DNA of 64,000 nucleotides from contig JABVXU010000093.1 in the NCBI GenBank assembly GCA_013365365.1, positions 96,609-160,608 on the forward strand, given 5' to 3'. Positions 27,601-39,178 of the stretch are shown piece by piece (the stretch's first letter is position 1; each line of letters begins with the position of its first letter). Under the pieces are notes generated by a model. The model had not been told where the DNA came from. It saw only the letters and a list, made by a program, of their open reading frames with translations, and searched no databases. The translations under genes were made by a program, and so were the position numbers. Source of the stretch: Cruorifilaria tuberocauda. Taxonomy: Eukaryota; Nematoda; Chromadorea; Rhabditida; Onchocercidae.

Positions 27601-29233
27601 AATTGGCATTATTTGCGTTTTGTTTTTCATCGTGATATTTACTGTTGTTTTATGGATTGTACGGAAGCATCTTTTTGCTGATAGTATTGTGAAAAAACAA
27701 CGTAAATGTTGGGAGCCGAAACTTTTGCAATTGATTTCGGCAATGAAATCCAATTCAAGAACAACGCATATCGATGATGACAATGATGCGACAATACAAC
27801 GAGCTGTGTGTTGTGAACCAAATATTTTGCAGAATAACGAAAGTGGGGTAAAGAAAATTATTTAATATATGAAGTTTCAGTATTTTTCATGTATGAAATC
27901 ATTTTAAACTAAATAAACCATCTTTTGATAATCATATTGGTATATATGAAAATTGAACATATTTTAGTTTATATTCTGGATGAGAATCTTTTTTTATACT
28001 CAAAGTTTTCATTCTAAATTAGTGCTCGTGAGCCTTTTCGACAATGCTGAACTCTGATCCATTTGCAGTTTTATTCGCAACTTTCTTCACTCTCACAAAT
28101 TTCTAAATTAAAAAATTTTCAAGGTTTACTTTAATAATTCATACAACTTGCTCCAATCAAGAAATGTATGGATCGATAATGTACATGATTTGGATGCTAA
28201 TACGTTGCATAGTATCATTTCTAAAGACAGCATTGCCCATAAGAACCTAAAATTATTGGTAAGATGTTAATTGAATTATGTATAACCATTTACTGGAAAT
28301 CATTCTCATTGCTTCCTAAGATTCAAGGACATGAACTCGAAAAAACAAAATCAGTAACTCACACGCGAACTGGAAACTTGGTTATCATTCAAATTTCAAA
28401 CTTTAAGTTGGTTCTTTGAGAATGCTGAATTCGAATTTCAGCCTTTTAATTACAGCTGGGATTTTTTTCCAGCTGAAATGTCACTGATCTAATTTCATGG
28501 TAGCAGCGGGATTCAATTCATCGAATATTCAACAATTTTAATTATCCGCATGCAACAGCTGCGTATGAAAGCTATGCATTACTGTTCAGTCGGTGCAGCG
28601 AGGTCTCCCACCTTTGGAATGTTGAATGCGGTTAATTAAAACAATCATGCTATTTATTTAGTAGAAGTGTACTTTTTTATAATTCCTACGAGAATTGCGA
28701 TTTTTTTACAGGAATTAAATCGGCATTGGCAAGGGTGTTCATACAAGTTACAAGTTACAAAAGACAGCAGCCAAGAAGAACACTACCAGTTATCGTTTAA
28801 TGATTACGGTGATATCATACATGAAAATCACTTTACACATAGGTTATATTTCATTTGTGATCAAAATAATTTAGCAGCCTAGACAACTGTGAAACAGACA
28901 ATCACAACTAACGGCAAGTAATTCTATCTCAAAATTAAATTTTTTCTTCCAGACCTTTGCATCTTTTGCATGGATCAGATCTTCAATCAAGTTGCACGGC
29001 AATAAGAAATTCCAGTGTAAGCATTCTTGATAATATCGTAAATTAGAAGACATCTCTAAATTTTTCTATGCGAACAAAAGATATTTTTTCAGGAGAGTGA
29101 GACAAATCTAGCGACAGCGTCTGAGATCTCGCATGACGTAGTTCCGTTTCATCTATCCAGCACTATACCTGCTGATTCCGAAACATCAATTGACGGATCA
29201 CCGGAAAATAAGGACAAACTTGCTCAATTTTGA
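1..29233 (+). CDS. cdh-4: Fat-like protocadherin (CDH-4 type), 5'-truncated by the window edge
   Basis: A giant single-pass adhesion receptor. Fat-family cadherins act at the plasma membrane in cell-cell adhesion, planar polarity, and axon and cell migration. About 58 exons can be chained by GT-AG sites and reading phase, giving roughly 12.9 kb of coding sequence (about 4,300 residues). The order is some 32 cadherin repeats, a spacer, three EGF modules, laminin-G, EGF, laminin-G, one membrane span near 27589-27660, and a tail of about 220 residues ending at TGA 29231-29233. This order (cadherin array, then EGF/LamG, then TM) is diagnostic of Fat rather than classical or Dachsous cadherins. 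The repeat count favours CDH-4 over the shorter CDH-3. The signal peptide and perhaps a few repeats lie upstream of base 1. The call is firm for the family and moderate for the exact orthologue. Confidence 0.88.
6613..11060 (+). other. 4.4-kb intron of the cadherin gene
   Basis: This is by far the longest intron of the gene; most others are 80-600 bp. It is assigned as an intron because the donor at 6613 and acceptor at 11060 join two phase-0 exons into one cadherin repeat. It is AT-rich with stops in all frames over most of its length. Two short patches have higher GC: about 7060-7260 and 8098-8228. On the minus strand the second patch reads like a terminal exon and is reported as a finding. 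I see no convincing gene, tRNA or mobile element here. Confidence 0.75.
11061..22627 (+). other. Cadherin exons, second block (about 19 repeats)
   Basis: Inferred exons: 11061-11267, 11357-11650, 11740-11935, 12075-12236, 12493-12731, 13074-13294, 13531-13716, 14134-14314, 14480-14822, 15137-15402, 15892-16133, 16429-16601, 16820-16961, 17125-17400, 17755-17853, 17931-18059, 18250-18393, 18576-18794, 18853-18978, 19103-19305, 19625-19776, 19986-20167, 20327-20711, 20922-21116, 21207-21433, 21664-21969, 22319-22627. Canonical calcium linkers are visible near 11820, 12530, 14690, 15320, 16930, 17770, 18330 and 20110. The join 14314 to 14480 is out of phase and may hide a small exon. The join 13294 to 13531 works only with the weaker donor GTATAA. 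Confidence 0.82.
22714..27287 (+). other. Membrane-proximal spacer, EGF and laminin-G exons
   Basis: Spacer exons 22714-22965 and 23281-23591 follow the last cadherin repeat. EGF 1 is in exon 23867-24038 (CQNGGTC then CLCPKGYIGKFC). EGF 2 is in 24238-24365. EGF 3 spans 24238-24365 into 24625-24799 (CKCADGYSGRYC). Laminin-G 1 covers 24625-24799, 24953-25230, 25441-25522 and 25772-26000. EGF 4 closes exon 25772-26000 (CSGGVC then CICTDGF). Laminin-G 2 covers 26087-26276, 26506-26623, 26761-26904 and 27093-27287, with the typical DNQWHRL strand and a late paired cysteine. EGF and LamG modules between the cadherin array and the membrane are the Fat signature. Confidence 0.85.
27500..29233 (+). 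other. Transmembrane and cytoplasmic exons of the cadherin
   Basis: Exons: 27500-27847, 28124-28258, 28712-28842, 28953-29016, 29093-29233, all phase-consistent. The first holds a membrane span of about 24 hydrophobic residues (around 27589-27660). It is followed by a basic, cysteine-containing juxtamembrane stretch, as expected for the cytosolic side. The tail is about 220 residues, rich in Ser, Asp and Asn. I see no catenin-binding motif of classical cadherins, which fits the Fat class. The protein ends KDKLAQF-stop. Confidence 0.8.
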
Positions 29234-29895
29234 AATTTTCTGTAGAGAGACGAAAGTATGATATTGTAAAATGTTTAAATTGTGTTGCACTCATCCTCAA
29301 ATCAAAAATTACAAGGATCTGACATCCAGTTATTTAATGGACGCAAATGAAAGTAAGTACCAAAAAAATCATAAAAGGAAAACTGTAGGCAGAAATAACA
29401 TGAAAGTTATTTGAAAAAAACTCGTGTACAGATTTCTAATTTGTTCTTTAATTAATTACTAGGATATGCATAAATTCAGTGTTGTCTAGACTGCAAAACG
29501 TAATAATATGAACAAATTCAGCGTGAAACATCCAATATCAACAATTAAACCCAAATCTAGCAACATGAAACATACAAGTGAGTAAGAATATTATAATTCA
29601 TGAGGAAATGAGATAAATGTAAAATGACAGCACATTTTCTGTATTTGAGTACGTGCTATAAAAGTAGAAAGATTATCAGAAATACAAAGCAATCAGCCTT
29701 GACATAAGAAAGAGAAAAAGTCTCTAATATTGAATTGGTTTTACAGAAAATAAATTTTACAGTATGAGGATGAGATAATGCACCATTCTATTATATTTTT
29801 TTACAATTCATAATGATTTAGCTAAAAAATAATTTGACGGAAAACATTTTTTTTCATAGATTTCCAAAACAAAATCTATGGACAGGTCGGAAGAT
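29234..29895. other. Convergent intergenic gap between cadherin and metallopeptidase
   Basis: These 662 bp hold the 3' UTRs of two convergent genes. A plus-strand AATAAA at 29749-29754 is a possible cadherin poly(A) signal, although it lies about 515 bp past the stop codon. No open frame or structural RNA is recognised. Confidence 0.5.
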
Positions 29896-32800
29896 TTACA
29901 AAGTATTTCTCACAAGGACTGACAAAAAATTACCTTCGCCAGTAACGATTAAAGCTCGAATCGGGGATTCCCTCGCCTTGAGGACCAATCTTTTCTTCAT
30001 ATGTTGTTCCGTGAATGAACAAATACGTTTGATATCGTCATTCGTATAGTAGACCAAATAACGTACTCCCGACTCTACTTCCACGACACCAGTATCCTCA
30101 TCATATAAAATCTGACACATTTTTTTACGTGGTTTGTGCGTAATCAAAGGATGAGCAGTCATCAACAATTTTGTTGTGGAATCGAGTAGACTGTCCATCG
30201 TTTGTTTAACTAGGACTTCCCGTTGCAGTTTCTGTAAAAAGAGGGCCGAGATATTTTTGTTGATGAATGAAGCATTTTTTCATTAGATTTATATGACATT
30301 ATATTTTTCTAGGAACTATTCAATAAATCTACATGCGCCCGACAAGAGTACTTAAATACACGTGCTGAGTATCTAATCGCATATTACCAATACAAATACG
30401 ATGCATTCATGTTCACATATGTTTAAAAATAAGAACCTCTACATCAGAATCGTATACAGAAAACTTTAAAAATTTTACAAAATTGTTTTTACAAAACTTA
30501 TGAAAATTTTTTAAAATTGGTTTTGATAAAAATCTTATGAAGAAATCTTTTATTGAAAATTTCGGATGAAAATCAAGAATTTTTTCCCAAAAATCCAGTT
30601 TATAGCTGATATCGATAAAATCAGGAAAATAAAACACGAGCGCCATAAATTGGAATGTAAAATTAAAAGACTTTTGGATGTGTAAATGCAATGTAGACAA
30701 AACAATAAAGACTTACAATTTTGAAAATATGTATGTTCTTCTCTTTTATTTTTCTAAGTGCTGGAAATTTTCTGATCGTAAAAGCAAGATTCAACTTTTT
30801 AGCAGGCAAGAAAAACGTCTGAATATTTTCACCTCCTGAAAAAAAAATTGAAATCTTTGAATAGTATAATGCAGTTTAATAATGACAAAAAAGGATTAAT
30901 CATTCCTTCCATTTTCTCACCAATTTTCTTTTCTCTTCTCTTTTGAGAACTGAAGCCTAACTAACGTTGGACACGAAAGAAATGTAGTCGAAATTCACAA
31001 AAAAAACCAATATAAAATAATATTACCATGACACATGATTCCAGAATTGGTATGAGGAATTTTGAACAGATGACCGACTTCATGCACAACAGCACCCAAA
31101 TAATAAGCGACAACACCACCCTTTGTATGTTGCAGTGTATATGCGTCATCCTAATGCCTTTACATTTTATTAACAAAAAACTGAAGTTTCGGAAGAAAAG
31201 CTCATGTTAAAAACAATAGTATCTTTGAATATGAAAGTAAACCTCCTAACAAGAAACGACTTCAGTGAGTAAAACTTGCGCGATCGCGAAGATGCGATAA
31301 GGGGAAAGATTTAACAGATTCTTTGACAAGCATGTCTAAATTGCATCCAATATAATCATCTGAAATCGAAATAAAGAACTTACATCCCAATTCACCACAC
31401 GCCAACAGTGATGACTCGATAGAATATTTTCACGATTCACATTCCGTAAAAAGCGGTGAACGTTGGATGCAACTGCAGGCATGTAGTGAAAAGCAGCAGA
31501 TTTTATGACACTTAAATCAAGCATTGTTTCAATTTTATCCTAAAAACGACAATCACAATTTGATCCTAATTATTATTTAGAAGTTCATTATACTAAAGTT
31601 CTACTTGAATTTGCTATCGCTTCTAAAATCCAACAGAAATTTTCGTATTAAAAATCAACACATAAAAATAATATCTGCATTTTTTTGGAATACAAAAGCA
31701 AAAACTGTTTAAAATAAACAAAAAACTGTTGAACCTTTTCTACTGTTCCATCATTCTTTTGCGGGGAAAGAAGAAAAACCAAATGAAGCAACTTGTTAGA
31801 ATCCAACTGACCAAGAAGGGAAAGACGTTCACGAATATATTTTGCAAGATGACGTTCATGAGCTAATTCGGCAGCTGTTTTATCTAATTGCAAAAGTGCT
31901 ACAGATGGTGTCATTTCTGTGAACTGAGGCTCTGCAATAAATTGAAATTTTGAAAGATCTAAAAGTTGTTCCTTGGGTATTTTAGTGTTTAAATCAAACT
32001 ATTTTCGATTATTTTTACCTAACTCAGTGATTCGTTGTATGATCATCTAACATAGTATACATTATTCGGAAGACAAATCAAATCAAATATCAGAAAAATA
32101 AAAATGTGATTTTATAAAAAAAGATCAACTCAATTTTTCTTCCTATACACTTTTTTGTTCTAAGATATATAAAATATGAATTATTAGTTGTAAAGAATCA
32201 ACAGTAAATGGTTGATCGTACACGAAGTTTGAACCATCTTGACTTTTCTAAATTTTTTGTACAGTAAATCATTAAGATTTTTTATACAATACATCATTAC
32301 GAAAATGAGCGATTGACTGTTTACCAGATATTGCTACATAAGTTCCCGATGTCATCGTCCGCTCTTCCATAGGAACTTCTGCAAATTCCACTCTATGTTA
32401 AAAAACTATAATTATATTTCACAGTCATTTTTCAATACCAAAAAGTACTCCAAACGTTCCTACTGATGCGAAAACCGGAATATAGCTGTCATTTATGTAC
32501 CAAACCCTTTAATACACATTAAAAGCTTACTATAGGTTAGTTTACGCAACTCTAGTACTCACACAATTTTCTGAATTTCTAGTACTCGGCAAGTTTGCGA
32601 AATCAAAAACTGACAACATGCCTGCTAATTGCTCTGTCCAACAATCATCTAAAAAGGGAATATAGGGTCGCAAATCGTCTGTGTTGCCATTATTAAAATT
32701 GCTCAGCTCAACAGCAATGAATGTTTGAACCAATAATCCAATTAATCCGGCCCGTTGCAAACATATTTGACTATAAAACAAAATTGTGAAAAACTGCAAA

Positions 32801-33899
32801 ATTAGCTTTTTCATTCGATGAATTAGAGTTTCAGAGTTTTTATGTGGAAATGTTTATTAAATTTTGCCTGAATCTTCACAAAATTTCAGCATAGTAAATC
32901 GAAAAATGAAAATTGAAAAGTACACGGCAAATCTCAAAATAAGAACTTTTCGTGTTTGTTATTTTTGATATACTACTTCTAACAGCTTCTACTTCTCAGA
33001 CTGCAAAATCTGTTTCAACAGTTCAATTATTTGATGAACTTACTTGTACCACTCTTTTCTGTCTGAAGGAAATGCAACATACAACCGTATCCTCATAATA
33101 TCGGGCGGCACTGGCTGTGGAGTATACTCCAGAACAGTGTCATCATATGTTACATTTCCACCCTTTCGGGGGAAATTGTGAATCAGTGAGGCAGCAAATA
33201 TGCTCTGAAAGCTCTCCTTTTGCAGGATGAAATTATTATCCGATAATGAAAAATATGTAAGCAATATTATTTTAAATAAAGTTAAATTTGGCTTTGAGAT
33301 AAAAGATATTATTAAGAGAGATTAAAAGGAAAGAAACAAGAAAAATAACAAAATTCCATGAAAAAATTACAAAAAGCGAATCTAGTAAGTGTCGAAAAGC
33401 ATAGCATATTCAAAGTTCAAATAATCCATCGCAATAAAATTTAGTTGGTTAAACCTAGTTAATTCGAAACGACAAAAGTCTAATCGGCAGGATAAAGCAG
33501 CTTAACACATATTTAAAATCACCAAAAACTTTTGCTATAATTACGATAGCGACGGTCCTTACAGAAATGAACGCATAGAATTGATTTTCAAACTGCAAAT
33601 TTATTTATCCCAAAAATTAGAAATTAGAAACGGAAAAATTCAGTATAATCTTCTTGTAGAACTTTTTTTCTGTGCAAAGCATTTTAGATTCTGAACTCAG
33701 AAAAAAGTACTCTTACTTTTTCAGCAGGCAATGATGACATCGCACTAACATTAAAGATCATTTTGTCTTCAGCTTTCTGCATTTTTTTTTTACATTTCGC
33801 GTAAACAGACTCGCTATTGATATCCATCACCATCAACTGCGGGCAGTATATTTTCCGTTTGCATGGAGCTTCATCACTGTCTTCCCCATTGAAATTCAT
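29896..33899 (-). CDS. Putative zinc metallopeptidase (YIL108W-like, Metallopep family)
   Basis: Nine phase-consistent exons (33717-33899, 33044-33204, 32565-32770, 32325-32390, 31735-31931, 31384-31539, 31027-31150, 30717-30835, 29896-30231) encode about 515 residues, with stop TAA at 29896-29898. The catalytic zinc motif HEVGHLFKIPH is at residues 346-356: His346 and His350 as ligands, Glu347 as base, His356 as candidate third ligand. SGIMCH follows, resembling a Met-turn. The run from GAVVHEVGHLF to SGIM matches the eukaryotic YIL108W/C607.06c family, whose substrate is unknown. No signal peptide is seen, so it is probably intracellular. The ATG at 33899 has an in-frame TGA 18 nt upstream, but an additional 5' exon cannot be excluded. 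The exon 3-4 junction uses a GTGTGA donor. Confidence 0.82.
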
Positions 33900-34913
33900 T
33901 TCGAAGTCAACAAATCAGAGATAAGTACGACAATACTGCCTACCTATACGGCAGACATCAATATTTAGCTCCAAAAATTGACGGAAAATTGCAGGCAAAC
34001 GATTATGACGAATAAAATATCATTCGAAATAAAAATTTTAAATCCCCTTGAGCTTGCACATATATTCAGACAAGGAAGGAATCGTCGAAAACTGATAAAT
34101 GAAACTGTATATGTAAGGATACTTAAACGTTCCGATCTGTACAAATTTACTACTAAAGAAATTCCTTTATCGAGAATTTTTGTGCAGAACAAGTAATCAA
34201 ATGACAGAAATATGTTTTCTAAATAGTGAGTCTAACAATAATGTTACTATTCGAAGCAACAATCTGATGCAAGCAGATTTATAGATCGTTCGCCACTTTA
34301 TGGTTTGATATTTGACTAGGATTAAGAGTAAGTAACAGTACTGCAGCAATGAAGCAACTAGAAATAACTAATTGAATGACTTACCGAACTGAACCTGAAA
34401 AAGCTAATTGGATATCATTACGCGACAAATATGTTCATTATATAGCGATCTGCAAACAAAGCAATCGCGCGTCTTCCTCACCTTTGACCATTCAATCATA
34501 TTCCTGAAATTTCTCACTTCCCGAACACCGCTTGAAAGAAATCAAGGAGAGGAAGTAGTCAGTATGAAAATTTAAGTTTCCATTGGCGAAAGTTTCAATT
34601 AGAATAGAAAATATCTGATGTAACATGGTGACTGGAGTACTTCATGTGTGATATTAAAGGAATTCAATCAAAATAATAGATGATAGAGATCGTTCCTATA
34701 AATTTACAATGCGATTAAACTTTGGGGGATTTATTGAAATCAGCTCTTTTTTATTTTGAAAGATTAGAGAAAGCAAAAATGTTGCCATTGGAAACAATCT
34801 TTGATTAATTGCATCCATCTCGATCCGTTAACAATGCTGTGTATTGAAAAAGTAGAGTGGAGTTTGAACAAGCAGAGTTGATCGAACATTCTTCAGATAG
34901 AGATACTCGTCGC

Positions 34914-34984
34914 TTCCTTCCACTCTCTCTCTCCTTCTCCCTCCCTCTCTCTCTCCCTCCCTCTTCTTCTTTCATCTTCACCTC
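34914..34984. repeat. CT-rich simple tract
   Basis: About 70 bp of nearly pure pyrimidine (CT and CCCT units) on the plus strand. It could be a microsatellite or a GA-factor-like promoter element for one of the divergent genes. Confidence 0.8.
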
Positions 34985-35600
34985 ATCAAACTCCATTCCT
35001 CAGCATCCGCTATTCATCTTTCAATGCGTTTTAACAATACTTTAATTTTTTAAGCATTTTATATTAAAGGAATTCAAAGATGACAAAGATCATTCTGCCT
35101 TTCTCTAATAAACTTCCAGTGTGAGTTTGAATTTGATTTAACTATACTTTATTCAACGGAAAAGATGTAACAAAAACGATATCATGAAAAATAAATGTAC
35201 TGCGAATTGCTTAAATTCTGTTTAAACTTCAGAATGCTTGACTTCGGAGTTTTCATGTGCTATATGAAGCAGTGGTATTGCATGTTTGTAATCCGATCAC
35301 TCAAACATTTAAAAAATCAACGCAAAACGTAGAAAATAGTTCAGGAGATTTTAAAAAATAGATGCGACATGAAACAGGTCACAGCGCTCAATTTTGCACT
35401 ATTATAAATAGAATGAATGCTGGCTGTGGTTGAGAAAGGTGCGCAAATGTCACTGGAATGATTACTTAATTGCATCACTTCATATGTACCAATTTCAAAT
35501 GTGATTATTTGTTAGTTTGATCTTCATATCATTCAACCATTAGAAATTATCAGATGTAATAGTTACCAGCTAGTTAATTATTGGCTCATTATAGAGGAAA

Positions 35601-35650
35601 CATAGTGATAAAGCGATATCTGGAGATTCATGAAAGAGTGATAGCTTTAA
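35601..35650 (+). repeat. Diverged copy of the transthyretin-like 5' end
   Basis: This stretch resembles 35847-35899, the 5' UTR and first codons of the gene below. Both share ATAGTGATAAAG, a GATAT run and GATTCATGAAA before the start codon. In this upstream copy the ATG at 35630 is followed by two codons and then TGA. It is therefore not coding and looks like a decayed local duplication. Confidence 0.55.
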
Positions 35651-35873
35651 ATCAGATATATGCAGTATCTAAAAATCAACGAAGATTAATTAGATTTTTA
35701 AGAAATACTTTTATCGAAAACTTTAGAATATGTCGAGATATTGAATAATTTGGAATATTTAAAGCATCGAAAAATTGATTCGAAATTGCTTGCACGTCTT
35801 TTAAAATAATGTCTAACGTCATCGTAATATAATAGCAATAAATGAAATAGTGATAAAGGATATTTGAAGATTC

Positions 35874-37719
35874 ATGAAAACGGTGATAGTGCTATTGACC
35901 TTATTGTCTGTTGTGGTAAGTTTCCGGAGACAATCAATCGCAATACGCGGTCGATTAATGTGCGGCTCGAATCCGGCTTCCAATGTACGCGTAAAACTCT
36001 GGGAAGAAGATACCGGTGCGTAACTTCAGTTTTTGAAATTTTTGTGAGTAAGCGCAAGCAAGGAAAACCCGTAGCGATACATATAACTTGACGAGATGTT
36101 TTACCATAGTGACATTCCTGAACATGATGTGAAAATTATAATTTTAGGACCGGATCCAGATGATTTGCTTGATCATGGTTACACGGATCAAAACGGTGAA
36201 TTTATGCTTAAGGGTGACACTGTAGAACTGACACCTATTGATCCTGTTTTTAAGGTTTATCACGATTGTGACGATGGGATTAAGGTATATCATAGCTCAT
36301 TAATCTTTTTAATTTAAAATTTGAATTTCGGAAAATTTTGAAACCAAAGAAATGTACGCAATGATTTATTTCCAAGATGAGCTGCAGTTTAGTTAATTCA
36401 CTACTCTCCTTGATTTCACAACATTTCGGTTTTATATTTTTATAAGATGCAAAGGTTTTTTCCCTTGCAATAATCGGGTTCTTTAGCTTCAGTTTTTTTA
36501 TTTACAAATTCTTTAGCCTGGCAAAAGAAAGGTGAAATTCAAAATACCAAAATCTTATATTACCGATGGAAAAACGCCGAAGAAAGTTTTCAATATTGGT
36601 ACTTTAAATTTGGAAACAATATTTAATGTAAGCTTAGTATGAAATAAATTATCAAACTTATCAGCTATTTGTCTTTTCGTTCATTCTCTAACTTTTCCCT
36701 TTCTTTGTATTCCTCATCTCTTGCCTTTCTGTTAGATTTGATTTCAAACTATTCCAATTCAAAAATTATTCTATTTTTAAAAGTTTTGAAATCGACTCTC
36801 AACATTTTGACTTGATATTGCGATTCCAAGACCATATTGGAATAATCAGTAAGGATGATTCTGATAAAGCTTTTTTTCGAAAATTCTTTTTTTTAGATTT
36901 CAAAGTACATGCCTAATTTTCGCACTTTGACTACAACCTTTGTTAACAAAATAGAGACTCTTTTACAATAGAAAAATGGAAGGAACCAGAGTTTAAAAGG
37001 ATATGGACTGATTATAAAAATAATCTTTTAAACTAACAAACTCCTACTTTTCCAAAAGCACTTACTATCTTTTCCTCTTCGTTTATTTGTTCTAAAAATC
37101 TATTCACTGATTCTATTGCAACATTTTGTGGAGCGGTAACGATATTAATTTCTGGGTGTTTTTTTTTGAAGAACAATAAACAGAGAAAAAACGATTTTGC
37201 TCACCGGATCACAGTGGATTTTTTATTTGCGCTATTATGAAGAATTTATTTTGTTGAGCAGTAATTCAATTCTATTTTAACTAGTAGAACCGATTTAATA
37301 CTGTCATATTTTCGAATTCTAATTTATTTTTAAACATAAATTACTGAATATGATGATTGAACGATGTTTAATTGTTTAATCTTTTATGTCAATGAATTGA
37401 GTATCAGTTGGATAGTATATATTGTAATATATTCAATTGCCAAAAATGAACAGAGTTTATGATATAAGGTAATAAGAAGTGTTGGATGAGTAGATAAAAA
37501 TTTTTGGTAAAAAACTTCATACATTAATGCTGAAATGAATATATTTTAAATAAATCCTATGAATACTTTTTGATGTTTTATAATGCATGCTATTTAATTC
37601 CTGTTTAATTAATTCTTAAATCTTTAAATTTCATCGCAAATTTTAAACTTGCAATTTTCTTTTACTGCTTTAATCAATTCACTTTACAGCACGAAGAACG
37701 CGAACTAATTGTATCATAA
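35874..37719 (+). CDS. Secreted transthyretin-like (TTL) family protein
   Basis: Four exons (35874-36015, 36148-36284, 36517-36627, 37690-37719) encode 139 residues, a normal TTL length. A hydrophobic signal peptide (about residues 1-17, MKTVIVLLTLLSVVVSF) precedes the family core. Landmarks are GRLMCG, VKLWEEDTGPDPDDLLD, YTDQNGEF, TPIDPVFKVYHDC, a KVKFKIPKSYI strand, and the late NLETIF and EEREL segments. TTL proteins are a large nematode-specific secreted family with a transthyretin-like beta-sandwich. Some bind lipids or phosphatidylserine or appear in parasite secretions. Two conserved cysteines are present. The start is fixed by the signal peptide and an upstream stop. All junctions are phase-consistent. 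The specific member cannot be named from sequence alone. Confidence 0.95.
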
Positions 37720-37796
37720 TGGAATATTTGGTATACAATGAAAATAGAAGCAGTAGGAAAATAGATAACTCGTGTTGAATGTAACGGAAATATATG

Positions 37797-37802
37797 AATA
37801 AA
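37797..37802 (+). terminator. Polyadenylation signal AATAAA
   Basis: AATAAA lies 77 nt after the TAA stop of the transthyretin-like gene, a normal distance for a nematode 3' UTR. Confidence 0.6.
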
Positions 37803-38510
37803 AGACTTGTTTTCTAATTTGAACATTGTCAAAAGTTACACTTTAAAATTTACTCTCATTTTCTTTCAATTACCAGTGAAATGAATCGTTAATTTTATTT
37901 TTGAATTAATATGTACAAGAAGATCGATAATATTTGAATTATTAATTAATATTTAAAATAAGTCATGGGAAACTATTTGACTTACTAATTTCCATTGTAC
38001 AAATCATAAACTCGCAAATAAGATGACTTTCAAGCGATCATAATATAGTTCATGGTAGAAGCGTGTGAATCTGACTCTGCTCTAACAAAATTTTCAACGT
38101 TTCCTTCACCGTTTTCTTTTTGATGGTGACGTTTCATAAATACCCCTGTAATAAGTATTTATAAGAAACTTCCTAATTCAGTTTGTTCTCATCCTCTTGA
38201 AATTATTTGTGTTTTTTATTTTTGATGAACACTGAGAATTGAAGTATTAATTTGATTCTACTTCTTTTTTCGTCATGTAATCGAACAGGTTTTATAAATC
38301 AGCAGAATTATAATTATTAGCTTTGCACTGGCAGATTGATGTCGTTTAGAATTATTATGCATTTTTTCGGCTTAACAATATCCCATGAATGATATTACAT
38401 TGCTTGTGCATCTTAATATCAACTTAATTTTTACCATCTTTACTGTTTAAAAAGTGAAATTTAAGGGTTTTTGAAACAAAATTCAGTATATTATGAATAT
38501 ATGGGATATA

Positions 38511-38530
38511 TCACGAATAATTATTCGTGA
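38511..38530. repeat. Perfect 20-bp palindrome
   Basis: TCACGAATAATTATTCGTGA is self-complementary over its whole length. It lies in the gap between two convergent genes. Two about 20-bp near-identical direct units (38531-38571, AGAAAGTAAT-AGGAA type) follow immediately. Confidence 0.85.
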
Positions 38531-39178
38531 GAAAGTAATAAGGAAGCAAAGAAAGTAATTAGGAAACAAATTTTAAATTAATACTCATATACAACAATAC
38601 AGAATAACAGGAATCCGAATGTGAGGAATTGAGAAAGTTGAAATTGAGTACGAATGAATTGATTAAAAATACCTTTAAACACAAGGATAATAAACTGAAA
38701 ATTATTTGGTATTTTGAGAAATTCATAAGCATGAAATTTAGCTGAGTTAAATGATAAGACATGAAGTTGGCTAAGTAGATTTGAGTACAATGTTTTTATA
38801 TCTTCAATAAAATTGAATGAGATCAACTACTTCATCGGTATTCTGTAGTCCGATCGATCTTCTAGCAACATCTGAAAAACAGTGCAATGAGTTGTAAACT
38901 GTTCGAAAAGCAAAAATTTTTTCAGATTCATAGATACCAGGATTTCACATGTTTCAAGTTCCAAATTTGAAGCATCATAGCATTATTTTGTAATATACTA
39001 AGTTTAATTTTTTGGTTGTAAAAATCCATGTACCATAAAAATTGGAAAATGTTTTTTGCAATAAATATAGAAATTTTAATTTCCATTCTCTCCCGCCATC
39101 GACCTATTACAATTTTTTAAACGAATTAAAAATAAATAACTGGAATAGTAAGTGATACGCTTAGTAAAAATAAGAAAA

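Larger units (their letters stand above)
33900..35873. other. Divergent intergenic region (metallopeptidase / transthyretin-like)
   Basis: About 2 kb separates the starts of two head-to-head genes and should hold both promoters. It contains a long CT-rich tract (34914-34984) and a decayed copy of the downstream gene's start region (35601-35650). No other gene was recognised; the short frames near 34000-34200 lack family features. Confidence 0.45.

Noticed and set aside
34805..35045. Open frames of 62-63 codons on both strands across 34805-35045
   Set aside because: They run through the CT/GA simple tract, which gives Ser/Leu/Pro or Arg/Glu-rich nonsense on either strand.
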